Assembly: GCF_048593165.1 (NCBI RefSeq)
Contig: NZ_CP184271.1
DNA length: 64,000 bases
Strand: one strand, 5' to 3'
Source: Pectobacterium sp013449375
GTDB taxonomy: Bacteria > Pseudomonadota > Gammaproteobacteria > Enterobacterales > Enterobacteriaceae
The position numbers and the translations under genes were made by a program. Each line of letters begins with the position of its first letter. The stretch's first letter is position 1. Below, piece after piece: positions 26,027 to 34,372 of the stretch. The notes under the pieces are model-generated. The model worked only from the letters and a program-made list of their open reading frames with translations. It searched no databases and had not been told where the DNA came from.

Positions 26027-27604
26027 ATGACTCAAAACATTCATCAACACCGCATTCTTATTCTGGATTTCGGCTCACAGTACACGCAACTAGTGGCACG
26101 TCGCGTGCGTGAACTGGGCGTTTACTGTGAACTGTGGGCATGGGATGTCACGGAAGCACAGATTCGTGGGTTTAATCCGAACGGGATCATCCTGTCCGGC
26201 GGCCCGGAAAGCACCACCGAGTTTGGCAGCCCACGTGCGCCAGAATACGTGTTCAACGCTGGCGTACCGGTATTAGGCGTGTGTTACGGTATGCAGACGA
26301 TGGCGATGCAACTAGGCGGCCACGTTGAAGGTTCCAACGAGCGTGAGTTTGGTTATGCGCAGGTAGAAGTGAAGGCCGAGAGCGCGCTGGTGCGTGATAT
26401 TCAGGATGCGTTGAGCGCCGCAGGTGCACCGCTGCTGGATGTCTGGATGAGCCACGGCGATAAAGTGACGGCAATCCCTGAAGGGTTTACCACTGTTGCC
26501 AGCACGGATACCTGTCCGTTTGCCATCATGGCGAATGAAGAGAAGCGTTTTTACGGCGTGCAGTTCCACCCAGAAGTGACGCACACCCGTCAGGGCCAGC
26601 ACATGTTAGAGCGTTTCGTCCGTGACATTTGCCAGTGTGAAGCGCTGTGGACGCCTGCCAAGATTATCGACGATGCGGTAACCCGTATTCGTGAGCAGGT
26701 CGGCAACGACAAAGTGATTCTGGGCCTGTCTGGCGGCGTGGATTCTTCTGTGACCGCGATGCTGCTGCACCGTGCGATTGGTGACCGCCTGACCTGCGTC
26801 TTTGTTGATAACGGCCTGCTGCGCCTGAACGAAGCCGATCAGGTGCTGGAAATGTTCGGCGATCATTTCGGTCTGAACATTGTGCATGTGGCGGCAGAAG
26901 ATCGCTTCTTAGGCGAACTGGCTGGCGAAAACGATCCAGAAGCCAAGCGTAAAATCATCGGTCGCGTGTTCGTTGAAGTGTTCGATGAAGAAGCCAGCAA
27001 GCAAGTCGACGTGAAATGGCTGGCGCAAGGCACCATCTACCCAGACGTGATCGAATCCGCAGCCTCTGCGACGGGCAAAGCACACGTCATCAAGTCTCAC
27101 CACAATGTGGGTGGTTTGCCGAAAGAGATGAAGCTGGGTCTGGTTGAGCCGCTGAAAGAGCTGTTCAAAGACGAAGTGCGTAAGATTGGTCTGGAACTGG
27201 GTCTGCCGTACAACATGCTGTACCGTCACCCGTTCCCTGGTCCAGGTCTGGGCGTGCGCGTGCTGGGTGAAGTGAAGAAAGAATACTGTGACCTGCTGCG
27301 TCGTGCGGATGCGATCTTCATCGAAGAGCTGCACAAAGCCGACCTGTACAACAAGGTTAGCCAGGCATTCACCGTCTTCCTGCCGGTTCGCTCCGTTGGC
27401 GTGATGGGCGATGGCCGTAAATACGATTGGGTTGTCTCGCTGCGTGCGGTAGAAACCATCGACTTTATGACCGCGCACTGGGCACACCTGCCATACGATT
27501 TCTTGGGCCGCGTCTCCAACCGCATCATCAACGAAGTCGATGGCATCTCCCGCGTCGTTTATGACGTATCGGGCAAACCACCAGCGACGATCGAGTGGGA
27601 ATGA
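26027..27604 (+). CDS. guaA: GMP synthase (glutamine-hydrolysing)
   Basis: Converts XMP to GMP using glutamine and ATP. The class I glutamine amidotransferase domain (about 1-205) has the nucleophile in GVCYGMQ (Cys86 region) and the HPE triad in QFHPEVTHT. The ATP pyrophosphatase domain has the PP-loop GLSGGVDSS. The C-terminal dimerisation domain ends PPATIEWE. At 525 residues from the 26027 ATG it matches E. coli. The 3' end of guaA is a known insertion site of genomic islands, and an integrase gene lies 309 bases downstream. Confidence 0.97.
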   Translation: MTQNIHQHRILILDFGSQYTQLVARRVRELGVYCELWAWDVTEAQIRGFNPNGIILSGGPESTTEFGSPRAPEYVFNAGVPVLGVCYGMQTMAMQLGGHVEGSNEREFGYAQVEVKAESALVRDIQDALSAAGAPLLDVWMSHGDKVTAIPEGFTTVASTDTCPFAIMANEEKRFYGVQFHPEVTHTRQGQHMLERFVRDICQCEALWTPAKIIDDAVTRIREQVGNDKVILGLSGGVDSSVTAMLLHRAIGDRLTCVFVDNGLLRLNEADQVLEMFGDHFGLNIVHVAAEDRFLGELAGENDPEAKRKIIGRVFVEVFDEEASKQVDVKWLAQGTIYPDVIESAASATGKAHVIKSHHNVGGLPKEMKLGLVEPLKELFKDEVRKIGLELGLPYNMLYRHPFPGPGLGVRVLGEVKKEYCDLLRRADAIFIEELHKADLYNKVSQAFTVFLPVRSVGVMGDGRKYDWVVSLRAVETIDFMTAHWAHLPYDFLGRVSNRIINEVDGISRVVYDVSGKPPATIEWE

Positions 27605-27651
27605 TCCCGCGTCCGGCATAGACCAGCACCAAAGAGCATTAAAACACCCCT

Positions 27652-27677
27652 AAGCCCGCGTAAATGCGGGCTTTTTC
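27652..27677 (+). terminator. Rho-independent terminator after guaA
   Basis: AAGCCCGC, loop GTAAAT, GCGGGCTT followed by TTTCC forms a perfect 8-bp stem ending the guaBA operon, so the island sequence downstream is not read from it. Confidence 0.88.
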
Positions 27678-27737
27678 CGTTATTGGCGTGGCACTGTCTG
27701 GCAAATTTTCGCATCGCCAAGCACCCAGTTTCTATGG

Positions 27738-27886
27738 CATGGTAGATGGTACGATTTGAACCTGATGCCATGTTCGGTGCTCGATACCATGCCGCCTCTG
27801 ATTGAGTGTTCATGGTATTGAATAGACTTAACTCATTGTCCTTAAAGGGTTTTTTGCGAGGATTTGTGGGATTTTTGAGCATGGTA
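27738..27886. promoter_or_regulatory. Four CATGGTA sites upstream of the integrase gene
   Basis: The heptamer CATGGTA occurs at 27738-27744, 27811-27817 and 27880-27886, and inverted (TACCATG) at 27785-27791. Four copies within 150 bases, just before the integrase start, resemble arm-type binding sites of a tyrosine recombinase or sites for autoregulation. This is inferred from position and repetition only. Confidence 0.45.
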
Positions 27887-27912
27887 TTTTTAAGAGGAAA
27901 CCCAACCCGACC

Positions 27913-29121
27913 ATGCTGACTGATACCAAGCTGCGCAACCTCAAGCCAAAGGACAAGCTCTATAAAGTGAATGACCGTGACGGCCTCTACGTGGCCATCA
28001 CGCCTGCGGGTTCGATTTCATTCCGGTACAACTACTCAATCCACGGCAGGCAGGAGACCATCACCTTCGGCCGTTACGGCGTCGGAGGGATCACGCTGGC
28101 GGAAGCTCGCGAACGGCTGGGCGAAGCCAAGAAGATGATCGCCGCAGGGAAATCTCCAGCCAAGGAGAAGGCGCGGGACAAAGCCCGCGTCAAGGATGCT
28201 GAGACATTCGGCGCTTGGGCCGAAAAGTGGTTGCGCGGCTACCAGATGGCCGAGTCCACCCGGGATATGCGCCGCTCGGTCTACGAGCGCGAGCTAAAGC
28301 CCAAATTTGGTAACCACAAGTTAGCCGAGATTACCCACGAAGACCTGCGAGCGCTGACCGATGCCATCGTGGAGAGAGGCGCACCGGCAACGGCAGTGCA
28401 TACAAGAGAGATTGTCTTGCAGGTCTACCGCTGGGCTATCGAACGCGGCCAGAAGGTCGAGAACCCGGCCGATTTGGTGCGTCCCACGACCATCGCAAAG
28501 TTCGAGCCGCGAGATCGAGCGCTGACACCCGATGAAATCGGCTTGATGTACCAGTACATGGAACGCATTGGCACTACGCCTTCCATCCGAGCAGCCGCCA
28601 AGCTGCTGTTGCTGACGATGGTGCGCAAGAGCGAGCTGACCAACGCAACGTGGAGCGAAGTAAATTTCACTGAGGCACTCTGGACGATCCCCAAGGAGCG
28701 GATGAAGCGTCGCAATTCCCATTTGGTGTTCCTATCTAAGCAGGCGCTGGACATTTTCATTGCCCTGAAAACCTTCGCGGGCGGCTCGGAGTACGTGCTG
28801 CCATCTCGCTATGACTCGGACTTGCCGATGAGCAGCGCCACGCTCAATCAGGTGCTAACGCTGACCTATCGTCTGGCTCAGAAGGAAGGGCTGTCTCTTG
28901 GCAAGTTCGGCCCGCACGACTTGCGGCGCACAGCCAGCACACTGCTGCATGAGGCGGGCTATAACACTGACTGGATCGAGAAGTGCCTTGCGCACGAACA
29001 GAAGGGTGTTCGAGCCGTCTACAACAAGGCCGAGTACCGCGATCAGCGCCGGGCAATGCTCCAGGACTGGGCGGACATGATTGATGAGTGGACGATCAGG
29101 AAGCCCCGCCTCAAGGACTGA
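27913..29121 (+). CDS. Tyrosine recombinase (P4-type island integrase)
   Basis: Complete integrase of 402 residues. An N-terminal arm-binding DUF4102-type domain (about 1-90, ITFGRYGVGGITLAEARERL) and a core-binding domain (about 100-190) precede the catalytic domain. Active-site residues are visible: Arg in MVRKSELTNATW, HDLRR with His and Arg, a second His in CLAHEQ and the nucleophilic Tyr in VYNKAEY. GAGGAAA precedes the ATG. Codon use is more GC-rich than in neighbouring core genes. It sits directly behind guaA, so it probably integrated its element there, but no other island genes of the same element remain nearby. Confidence 0.92.
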   Translation: MLTDTKLRNLKPKDKLYKVNDRDGLYVAITPAGSISFRYNYSIHGRQETITFGRYGVGGITLAEARERLGEAKKMIAAGKSPAKEKARDKARVKDAETFGAWAEKWLRGYQMAESTRDMRRSVYERELKPKFGNHKLAEITHEDLRALTDAIVERGAPATAVHTREIVLQVYRWAIERGQKVENPADLVRPTTIAKFEPRDRALTPDEIGLMYQYMERIGTTPSIRAAAKLLLLTMVRKSELTNATWSEVNFTEALWTIPKERMKRRNSHLVFLSKQALDIFIALKTFAGGSEYVLPSRYDSDLPMSSATLNQVLTLTYRLAQKEGLSLGKFGPHDLRRTASTLLHEAGYNTDWIEKCLAHEQKGVRAVYNKAEYRDQRRAMLQDWADMIDEWTIRKPRLKD

Positions 29122-29156
29122 TTCGGAGCCTTGAGACCTGAATTTTTGTCGCGAAA

Positions 29157-29194
29157 GGGGGCGTTTGCGGGAGGGGGCGGAATCCTACGCTAAG
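29157..29194. repeat. Tn3-family terminal inverted repeat (Tn5393-like)
   Basis: A 38-base end starting with GGGGG, running through GTTTGCGGGAGGGGGCGG and ending CTACGCTAAG has the length and the GGGG...TAAG borders of Tn3-family inverted repeats, and resembles the end of Tn5393 as I remember it. The transposase stop codon lies inside it, as is usual for the family. The opposite inverted repeat is not present in the window. Confidence 0.7.
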
Positions 29195-30450
29195 GATTTT
29201 GGCCAGCGATATTCCCCGGTTAGATTGATGTGTTCCCATCCCAACGGCGAGACGTGGGCGAGTAGATCAGGCGCGATATGGGTACCGCTGGCGGCCCGGG
29301 TATTGACGACCTCGCCGAGCTTCATGGTGTTCCAGAATATGATGATGGCGGCGAGCAGGTTCATTCCGGCGATGCGATAGTGCTGGCCTTCGCCGGATCG
29401 ATCCCGGATTTCACCTCGGCGGTGGAAGCTGATGGCGCGCTTTAGGGCGTGGTGGGCCTCACCCTTGTTGAGGCCGATCTGAGCCTGGCGCTGGAGGCCG
29501 GCATCAAGAATCCAGTCGATCATGAACAGGGTTCGCTCGATGCGGCCCACCTCTCGCAATGCGAGGGCCAGCTCATTCTGGCGCGGGTAAGAGGCGAGCT
29601 TGCGAAGAATCTGGCTGGGGGCGACGATCCCCGCTGCGATCGTCGCCATGATGCGCAGGATGTCGGGCCAGTTGCGCTCGATGAGCGGTTCATTGATCTT
29701 ACCTCCGACCAGCGCTCGCACATTGGCCGGCGTCGCGTTGGGCGTGAAGGCATAGAGTCTTTTCTGAGGGAGATCGCGGATACGGGGGGCGAACCTGTAG
29801 CCGAGCAAGGCGCAGGCGGCGAACACATGATCGGTGAAGCCGCCCGTGTCGGCAAAATGCTGGCGAACGCGGCGGCCCGCGTCATTCATGAGCAGCCCGT
29901 CCAGGATATAGGGAGCCTCGCTGACCGTTGCCGGGATCACCTGGGTTGCGAACGGCGCATATTGATCGGACACATGGCTGTATCCCTTGAGGCCCGGGAC
30001 GTTGCCATATTTCGCGTTGATCAGATTCATCGCCTCGCCCTGCTCGGTAGCAAGGAAGAACTGCCCGTCGCTGGATGCCGATTGCCCTTGTCCCCAGAAG
30101 GCGGCCATGGGCAGGGCGGCGTGGGCCTCCACGATCATGGCGAGCGCCCGATCATAGGCGCTGCCTTCGACATGCCAGCGCGCGATCCGCAGCAATTCCC
30201 AGAAGCTGTGCGTGTTGGTCGCCGCCGCCATCTTGCGCAAACCGAGATTGACGCCTTCCGCCAGCAACACGTTCATCAGGCCGATCCGGTCGCTGCAGGG
30301 CGCGCCGGTGCGCAGATGCGTGAACGCCTCGGAAAATCCGGTTCGCTCATCGACTTCCAGCAACAGATCGGTGATCCTCGCGGGCGGGAGCTGTTGATAG
30401 AGATCGAGCACGAGATCCTCGGCCCCTTCGGGCGTGTCGGCCTCAAAGAA
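29185..30450 (-). pseudogene. tnpA: Truncated Tn3-family transposase (TnpA C-terminal part)
   Basis: Open frame of about 421 codons carrying the C-terminal part of a Tn3-family DDE transposase; full members have nearly 1000 residues, so more than half is missing. Recognisable stretches are FWGQGQSASSDGQF, YGNVPGLKGYSHVSD, and LGWEHINLTGEYRW near the C-terminus. The 3' end is intact and ends inside the terminal inverted repeat. The 5' end stops abruptly: its frame is fused at about 30441-30450 to the leader of an rRNA operon, where an in-frame TAA follows. GC content is clearly above that of the core genes. The passenger genes and the second transposon end are absent. Confidence 0.88.
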
Positions 30451-30735
30451 TTAAAACTGTTTATTCGTAATGAATTTACTGTTGTTCACTCTTCAAGACT
30501 TTTTATATCGTTAAGATACGGTCTTGTGAGTGCCCACACAGATTGTCTGATTAAATTGTTAAAGAGCATTGCCACTTCATCGGTGGCGCGGGCTGCATAT
30601 ATTATGCTAATCCGCTTTAAAGTCAAGTCATTACTGACTGCTTTATGAAACCTTTTTTCTATCACCACAACTGCGTGTCGCTGTTGCCGTGTCAGTGGAG
30701 GCGCATTATAGGGACTTCTCGCCGCCTGACAAGCG
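30451..30735 (-). promoter_or_regulatory. rRNA operon promoters P1/P2 and leader without rRNA genes
   Basis: Read on the minus strand this is the regulatory region of an rrn operon. P1 has TTGTCA at 30727-30732 and TATAAT at 30705-30710 with 16 bases between. P2 has TTGACT at 30621-30626 and TAATAT at 30599-30604, spacer 16. The antitermination boxA TGCTCTTTAACA is at 30557-30568, followed by the CAATCTGTGTGGGCACTC leader element and TTTAATTCTTTGAG immediately before where 16S rRNA should begin. Instead of 16S, transposase sequence follows. Position next to clpB corresponds to E. coli rrnG. Confidence 0.9.
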
Positions 30736-30837
30736 CTAAATTCAAAAAAATTTCCAACCGTTCAAAAACAAACCAAAAGACACCATTTCGCATATTTCAC
30801 ACACAGAAAATGAATGCAATATGAGCTAGTCATGTAA

Positions 30838-30871
30838 AAACGGGTGCATCCATCAACGAATGCACCCGTTT
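30838..30871 (-). terminator. clpB terminator
   Basis: AAACGGGTGCAT, a 10-base loop and ATGCACCCGTTT make a perfect 12-bp stem; on the minus strand it is followed by TTTTTACA. It ends clpB transcription before the rrn promoters. Confidence 0.92.
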
Positions 30872-30896
30872 GTCGCTTACCGTTTCACGCACAGAC

Positions 30897-33470
30897 TTAT
30901 TGCCGTGCGACTATCTGTTCACCTTCAACATCTAATGTGATCGGTTTACCGGGGATCAATTTGCCACCAAGCATCTGCTGAGCAAGTGGGTTCTCTATCA
31001 GTTGCTGTATCGCTCTTTTAAGCGGACGCGCACCATAGACTGGATCAAACCCGACCTCTCCGAGCATATCTAAAGCCGCATCCGTCATCGCGATGCTATA
31101 TCCGCGCTCTTCAAGACGTTTGTATAGTCTCTGAAGCTGAATTTGTGCGATCGACGTAATATGTGCTCTTCCCAGTGGATGGAATACCACAACCTCATCG
31201 ATACGGTTAATAAATTCAGGGCGGAAGCTGTGACTAACAACTTCAAGCACCATGTCTCTCATTTCGGTGTAACCGCGCTCACCAAAGCGTTCCTGAATCA
31301 GGTCAGACCCCAGATTTGACGTCATGATGACCACAGTATTACGGAAATCGACCGTTCTGCCCTGACCATCGGTGAGGCGACCATCATCCAATACCTGAAG
31401 CAGGATATTGAACACATCAGGATGGGCTTTTTCGATCTCATCCAGCAAAATGACCGAATAAGGACGACGGCGTACCGCTTCCGTCAAATATCCTCCCTCT
31501 TCGTAACCGACATATCCAGGAGGCGCCCCGACCAAACGTGAAACCGAGTGTTTCTCCATAAACTCAGACATATCGATACGCACCATGGCGTCGTCACTGT
31601 CGAAGAGGAACGTCGCCAGCGTTTTACAAAGTTCGGTTTTCCCAACGCCCGTTGGACCAAGGAACAAGAACGATCCAATTGGACGGTTAGGATCAGATAA
31701 CCCAGCTCGGCTGCGACGGATAGAATTCGCTACCGCCTCGACGGCTTCGTTCTGCCCAATCACACGCTGGTGCAGCTCATCTTCCATTCGCAATAATTTT
31801 TCTTTCTCGCTTTCCAACATGCGAGAAACTGGAATTCCTGTCCAACGCGCCAGCACATCGGCAATTTCAATATCCGTTACTCGATTACGCAGCAAATGCA
31901 TCGTTTTCCCTTCCTGCTGCGTTGCTGCTGCCAGCTGTTTCTCTAGCTCAGGGATTTTGCCGTATTGCAGTTCAGACATTTTCCCCAGATCGCCCTGACG
32001 GCGAGCCTGTTCCAGCGCAATTTTCGTCTGCTCTAAAGACGCTTTAATATTCTGTGTTCCCGTAAGTGACGCTTTTTCAGCTTTCCACTCTTCTTCTTGT
32101 TGGGAATATTCGCGCTCTTTTTGGTCAAGTTCCGCGCTCAGCAACTCAAGCCGCTTTTGGCTGGCTTCATCAGATTCTTTTTTTAGCGCCTGTTGCTCCA
32201 ACTTCAGTTGAATGATCCTGCGCTCAAGCCGATCGAGGGGCTCGGGTTTCGAATCAATCTGAATGCGAATGCTGGATGCAGCTTCATCAATCAAGTCGAT
32301 CGCTTTATCCGGCAATTGACGATCCGCGATATAGCGATGAGAGAGCATTGCCGCCGCCACAATCGCCGGATCGGTGATTTGTACATGATGGTGCAACTCA
32401 TAGCGCTCTTTCAGTCCACGCAGAATCGCAATCGTGTCCTCAACGGTCGGTTCCGCGACAAACACCTTTTGGAAGCGGCGCTCAAGTGCCGCATCTTTTT
32501 CAATATACTGCCGATACTCATCCAGCGTAGTCGCTCCGACGCAATGCAACTCACCACGAGCCAACGCAGGTTTTAGCATATTGCCGGCATCCATCGCGCC
32601 ATCGGCTTTACCCGCGCCAACCATCGTGTGGAGTTCATCAATAAACAGAATGACGCTGCCTTCTTGCTTAGATAGATCGTTGAGCACGCCTTTCAAACGT
32701 TCTTCAAACTCACCACGGTATTTCGCACCTGCCACCAGCGCGCCCATATCTAATGAAAGTACGCGCTTGTTTTTTAGGCCTTCAGGCACTTCACCATTAA
32801 CGATACGCTGGGCTAACCCTTCTACTATCGCGGTTTTACCCACGCCGGGTTCGCCAATTAATACCGGATTATTTTTAGTTCGACGCTGCAAAACCTGAAT
32901 AGTGCGGCGAATCTCTTCATCACGCCCGATCACAGGATCGAGTTTGCCTTGTTCCGCACGCTCCGTGAGATCAATCGTGAATTTCTTCAATGCCTGGCGC
33001 TGATCCTCAGCCCCTTGATCGTTAACTTGTTCTCCTCCTCTAACTTGATCAATCGCGTTTGTTACCCTTTGCTGCGTAACACCCGCCTTTTTCAATATAT
33101 CCCCCAACGTGCCGCGAGACTCCAGCGCAGCTAGCACGAAAAGTTCCGAAGAGATAAAGGTATCGCTGCGCTTTTGCGCGAGCTTGTCGCACATATTCAA
33201 TACGCGGACTAATTCGTTCGAAGGCTGGACATCACCATCAGTGCCTTCAACCTGCGGCAAACGCGTGATTGCCCGGTCGATTTCAGTTTTCAGGTGATTA
33301 AGATTGGCTCCGGCAACAGTCAGAAGTGGACCAACAGTTCCACCATCCTGATGAAGCAAAGCGCTCATCAAGTGAAGGGGTTCAATAAACTGGTGGTCGC
33401 GCACGAGGGCGAGAGACTGGGCATCAGCAAGAGCAAGTTGGAATTTATTGGTAAGACGATCCAGACGCAT
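30897..33470 (-). CDS. clpB: ATP-dependent disaggregase ClpB
   Basis: Hexameric AAA+ chaperone of 857 residues that rescues aggregated proteins with DnaK. Domains: N-terminal Clp repeats (about 1-145), NBD1 with Walker A GEPGVGKTAI near 206, the coiled-coil middle domain (about 410-525), NBD2 with GPTGVGKTEL near 605, and a C-terminal small domain. Start at 33470 gives the family N-terminus MRLDRLTNKFQ with GGGAGGAG upstream. Codon 149, used as a GTG internal start for the short form in E. coli, is GTT here, although GGAGGAG precedes it. A sigma-32 promoter lies upstream. Confidence 0.97.
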   Translation of the reverse strand: MRLDRLTNKFQLALADAQSLALVRDHQFIEPLHLMSALLHQDGGTVGPLLTVAGANLNHLKTEIDRAITRLPQVEGTDGDVQPSNELVRVLNMCDKLAQKRSDTFISSELFVLAALESRGTLGDILKKAGVTQQRVTNAIDQVRGGEQVNDQGAEDQRQALKKFTIDLTERAEQGKLDPVIGRDEEIRRTIQVLQRRTKNNPVLIGEPGVGKTAIVEGLAQRIVNGEVPEGLKNKRVLSLDMGALVAGAKYRGEFEERLKGVLNDLSKQEGSVILFIDELHTMVGAGKADGAMDAGNMLKPALARGELHCVGATTLDEYRQYIEKDAALERRFQKVFVAEPTVEDTIAILRGLKERYELHHHVQITDPAIVAAAMLSHRYIADRQLPDKAIDLIDEAASSIRIQIDSKPEPLDRLERRIIQLKLEQQALKKESDEASQKRLELLSAELDQKEREYSQQEEEWKAEKASLTGTQNIKASLEQTKIALEQARRQGDLGKMSELQYGKIPELEKQLAAATQQEGKTMHLLRNRVTDIEIADVLARWTGIPVSRMLESEKEKLLRMEDELHQRVIGQNEAVEAVANSIRRSRAGLSDPNRPIGSFLFLGPTGVGKTELCKTLATFLFDSDDAMVRIDMSEFMEKHSVSRLVGAPPGYVGYEEGGYLTEAVRRRPYSVILLDEIEKAHPDVFNILLQVLDDGRLTDGQGRTVDFRNTVVIMTSNLGSDLIQERFGERGYTEMRDMVLEVVSHSFRPEFINRIDEVVVFHPLGRAHITSIAQIQLQRLYKRLEERGYSIAMTDAALDMLGEVGFDPVYGARPLKRAIQQLIENPLAQQMLGGKLIPGKPITLDVEGEQIVARQ

Positions 33471-33510
33471 AACTCCTCCCATACACTGGTCAAAATTGCT
33501 ACTGGAGATT

Positions 33511-33539
33511 AAATGAGGTCATCCCTCAAAAATTTCAAG
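33511..33539 (-). promoter_or_regulatory. Sigma-32 heat-shock promoter of clpB
   Basis: On the minus strand CTTGAAA (33533-33539) and CCTCATTT (33511-33518) are separated by 14 bases, close to the sigma-32 consensus CTTGAAA-N11-16-CCCCATNT. It lies about 40 bases upstream of the clpB ATG. E. coli clpB is a sigma-32 gene. Confidence 0.85.
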
Positions 33540-33603
33540 GTTATTTTGCCAGTCGTGACGGGATTTAAACGTTACTTGTCCTGGATCGTCTTAATTCAAT
33601 AGG

Positions 33604-34329
33604 TTATATCAGCCAGATTAAACTTGCCATACGGCCAGTCACACCATCACGCCGATAAGAGAAAAATTTGTGAGGTTCACTCACAGTACAGGCGTTTCCA
33701 CCAAAAATTTGCGTTACCCCTGCGGCGCGTAAACGTAAACTTGCCAGTTGGTAGATATCGGCAAAAAATTTATTTCCTTCATGCCGAAATGCAGAAGACG
33801 CCGCAGCATCATGCTGAATAAATGCGTCTCTCACTTCAGGGCCGACTTCGAAAGCACCAGGCCCGATAGCGGGACCCAGCCACGCTATGATCTGCGTGGG
33901 CTGCGCACGGAAACAGGCTAATGTTTCCTCCAATATCCCTGCGTGCAACCCCCGCCAGCCTGCATGTGCAGCGGCCACTTCATCGCCGTTGATTGCACAA
34001 AAAAGCACGGGTAGGCAGTCAGCCGTCATCACCGCACAGACCTCCCCTTTCTTATCCGTATATGCAGCATCACCGCAAACAGACGCGGGGGATACCTCGC
34101 CAAGACGAATTACATCAGTACCATGAACCTGTTCCAGCCAATGCGGCATGGCCGGGAGACCAGCCATCGCCACCAGCGCGTGCCGATTTGCGGTAACGCG
34201 CGTGGGCTCATCGCCCACATGATTCCCCAAATTCAACGAATCATAAGGGGCAACACTATGCCCACCGATACGCGTCGTACTACAAGATTTCACACTGCCT
34301 GGCAAAGGCCAGTCGGGGTATATCAGCAT
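33604..34329 (-). CDS. pgeF: Peptidoglycan editing factor PgeF (YfiH)
   Basis: Protein of 241 residues of the multicopper polyphenol oxidase/YlmD family; in E. coli it removes wrongly incorporated L-Ser from peptidoglycan precursors. Metal-binding landmarks are HWLEQVHG, TADCLPVLF and AHAGWRGL. No signal peptide is present, so it acts in the cytoplasm. It lies between rluD and clpB on the same strand, the conserved enterobacterial order; 43 bases separate it from rluD. Confidence 0.93.
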   Translation of the reverse strand: MLIYPDWPLPGSVKSCSTTRIGGHSVAPYDSLNLGNHVGDEPTRVTANRHALVAMAGLPAMPHWLEQVHGTDVIRLGEVSPASVCGDAAYTDKKGEVCAVMTADCLPVLFCAINGDEVAAAHAGWRGLHAGILEETLACFRAQPTQIIAWLGPAIGPGAFEVGPEVRDAFIQHDAAASSAFRHEGNKFFADIYQLASLRLRAAGVTQIFGGNACTVSEPHKFFSYRRDGVTGRMASLIWLI

Positions 34330-34372
34330 AGTCCGTCACCTCGATAAATCGGCACTTATCGTATTGAATTCA

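Noticed and set aside
29449..30648. 399-codon plus-strand frame across the transposase and rrn leader
   Set aside because: It is opposite the conserved transposase frame and runs through the rRNA promoter region; composition is that of a GC-rich antisense frame.
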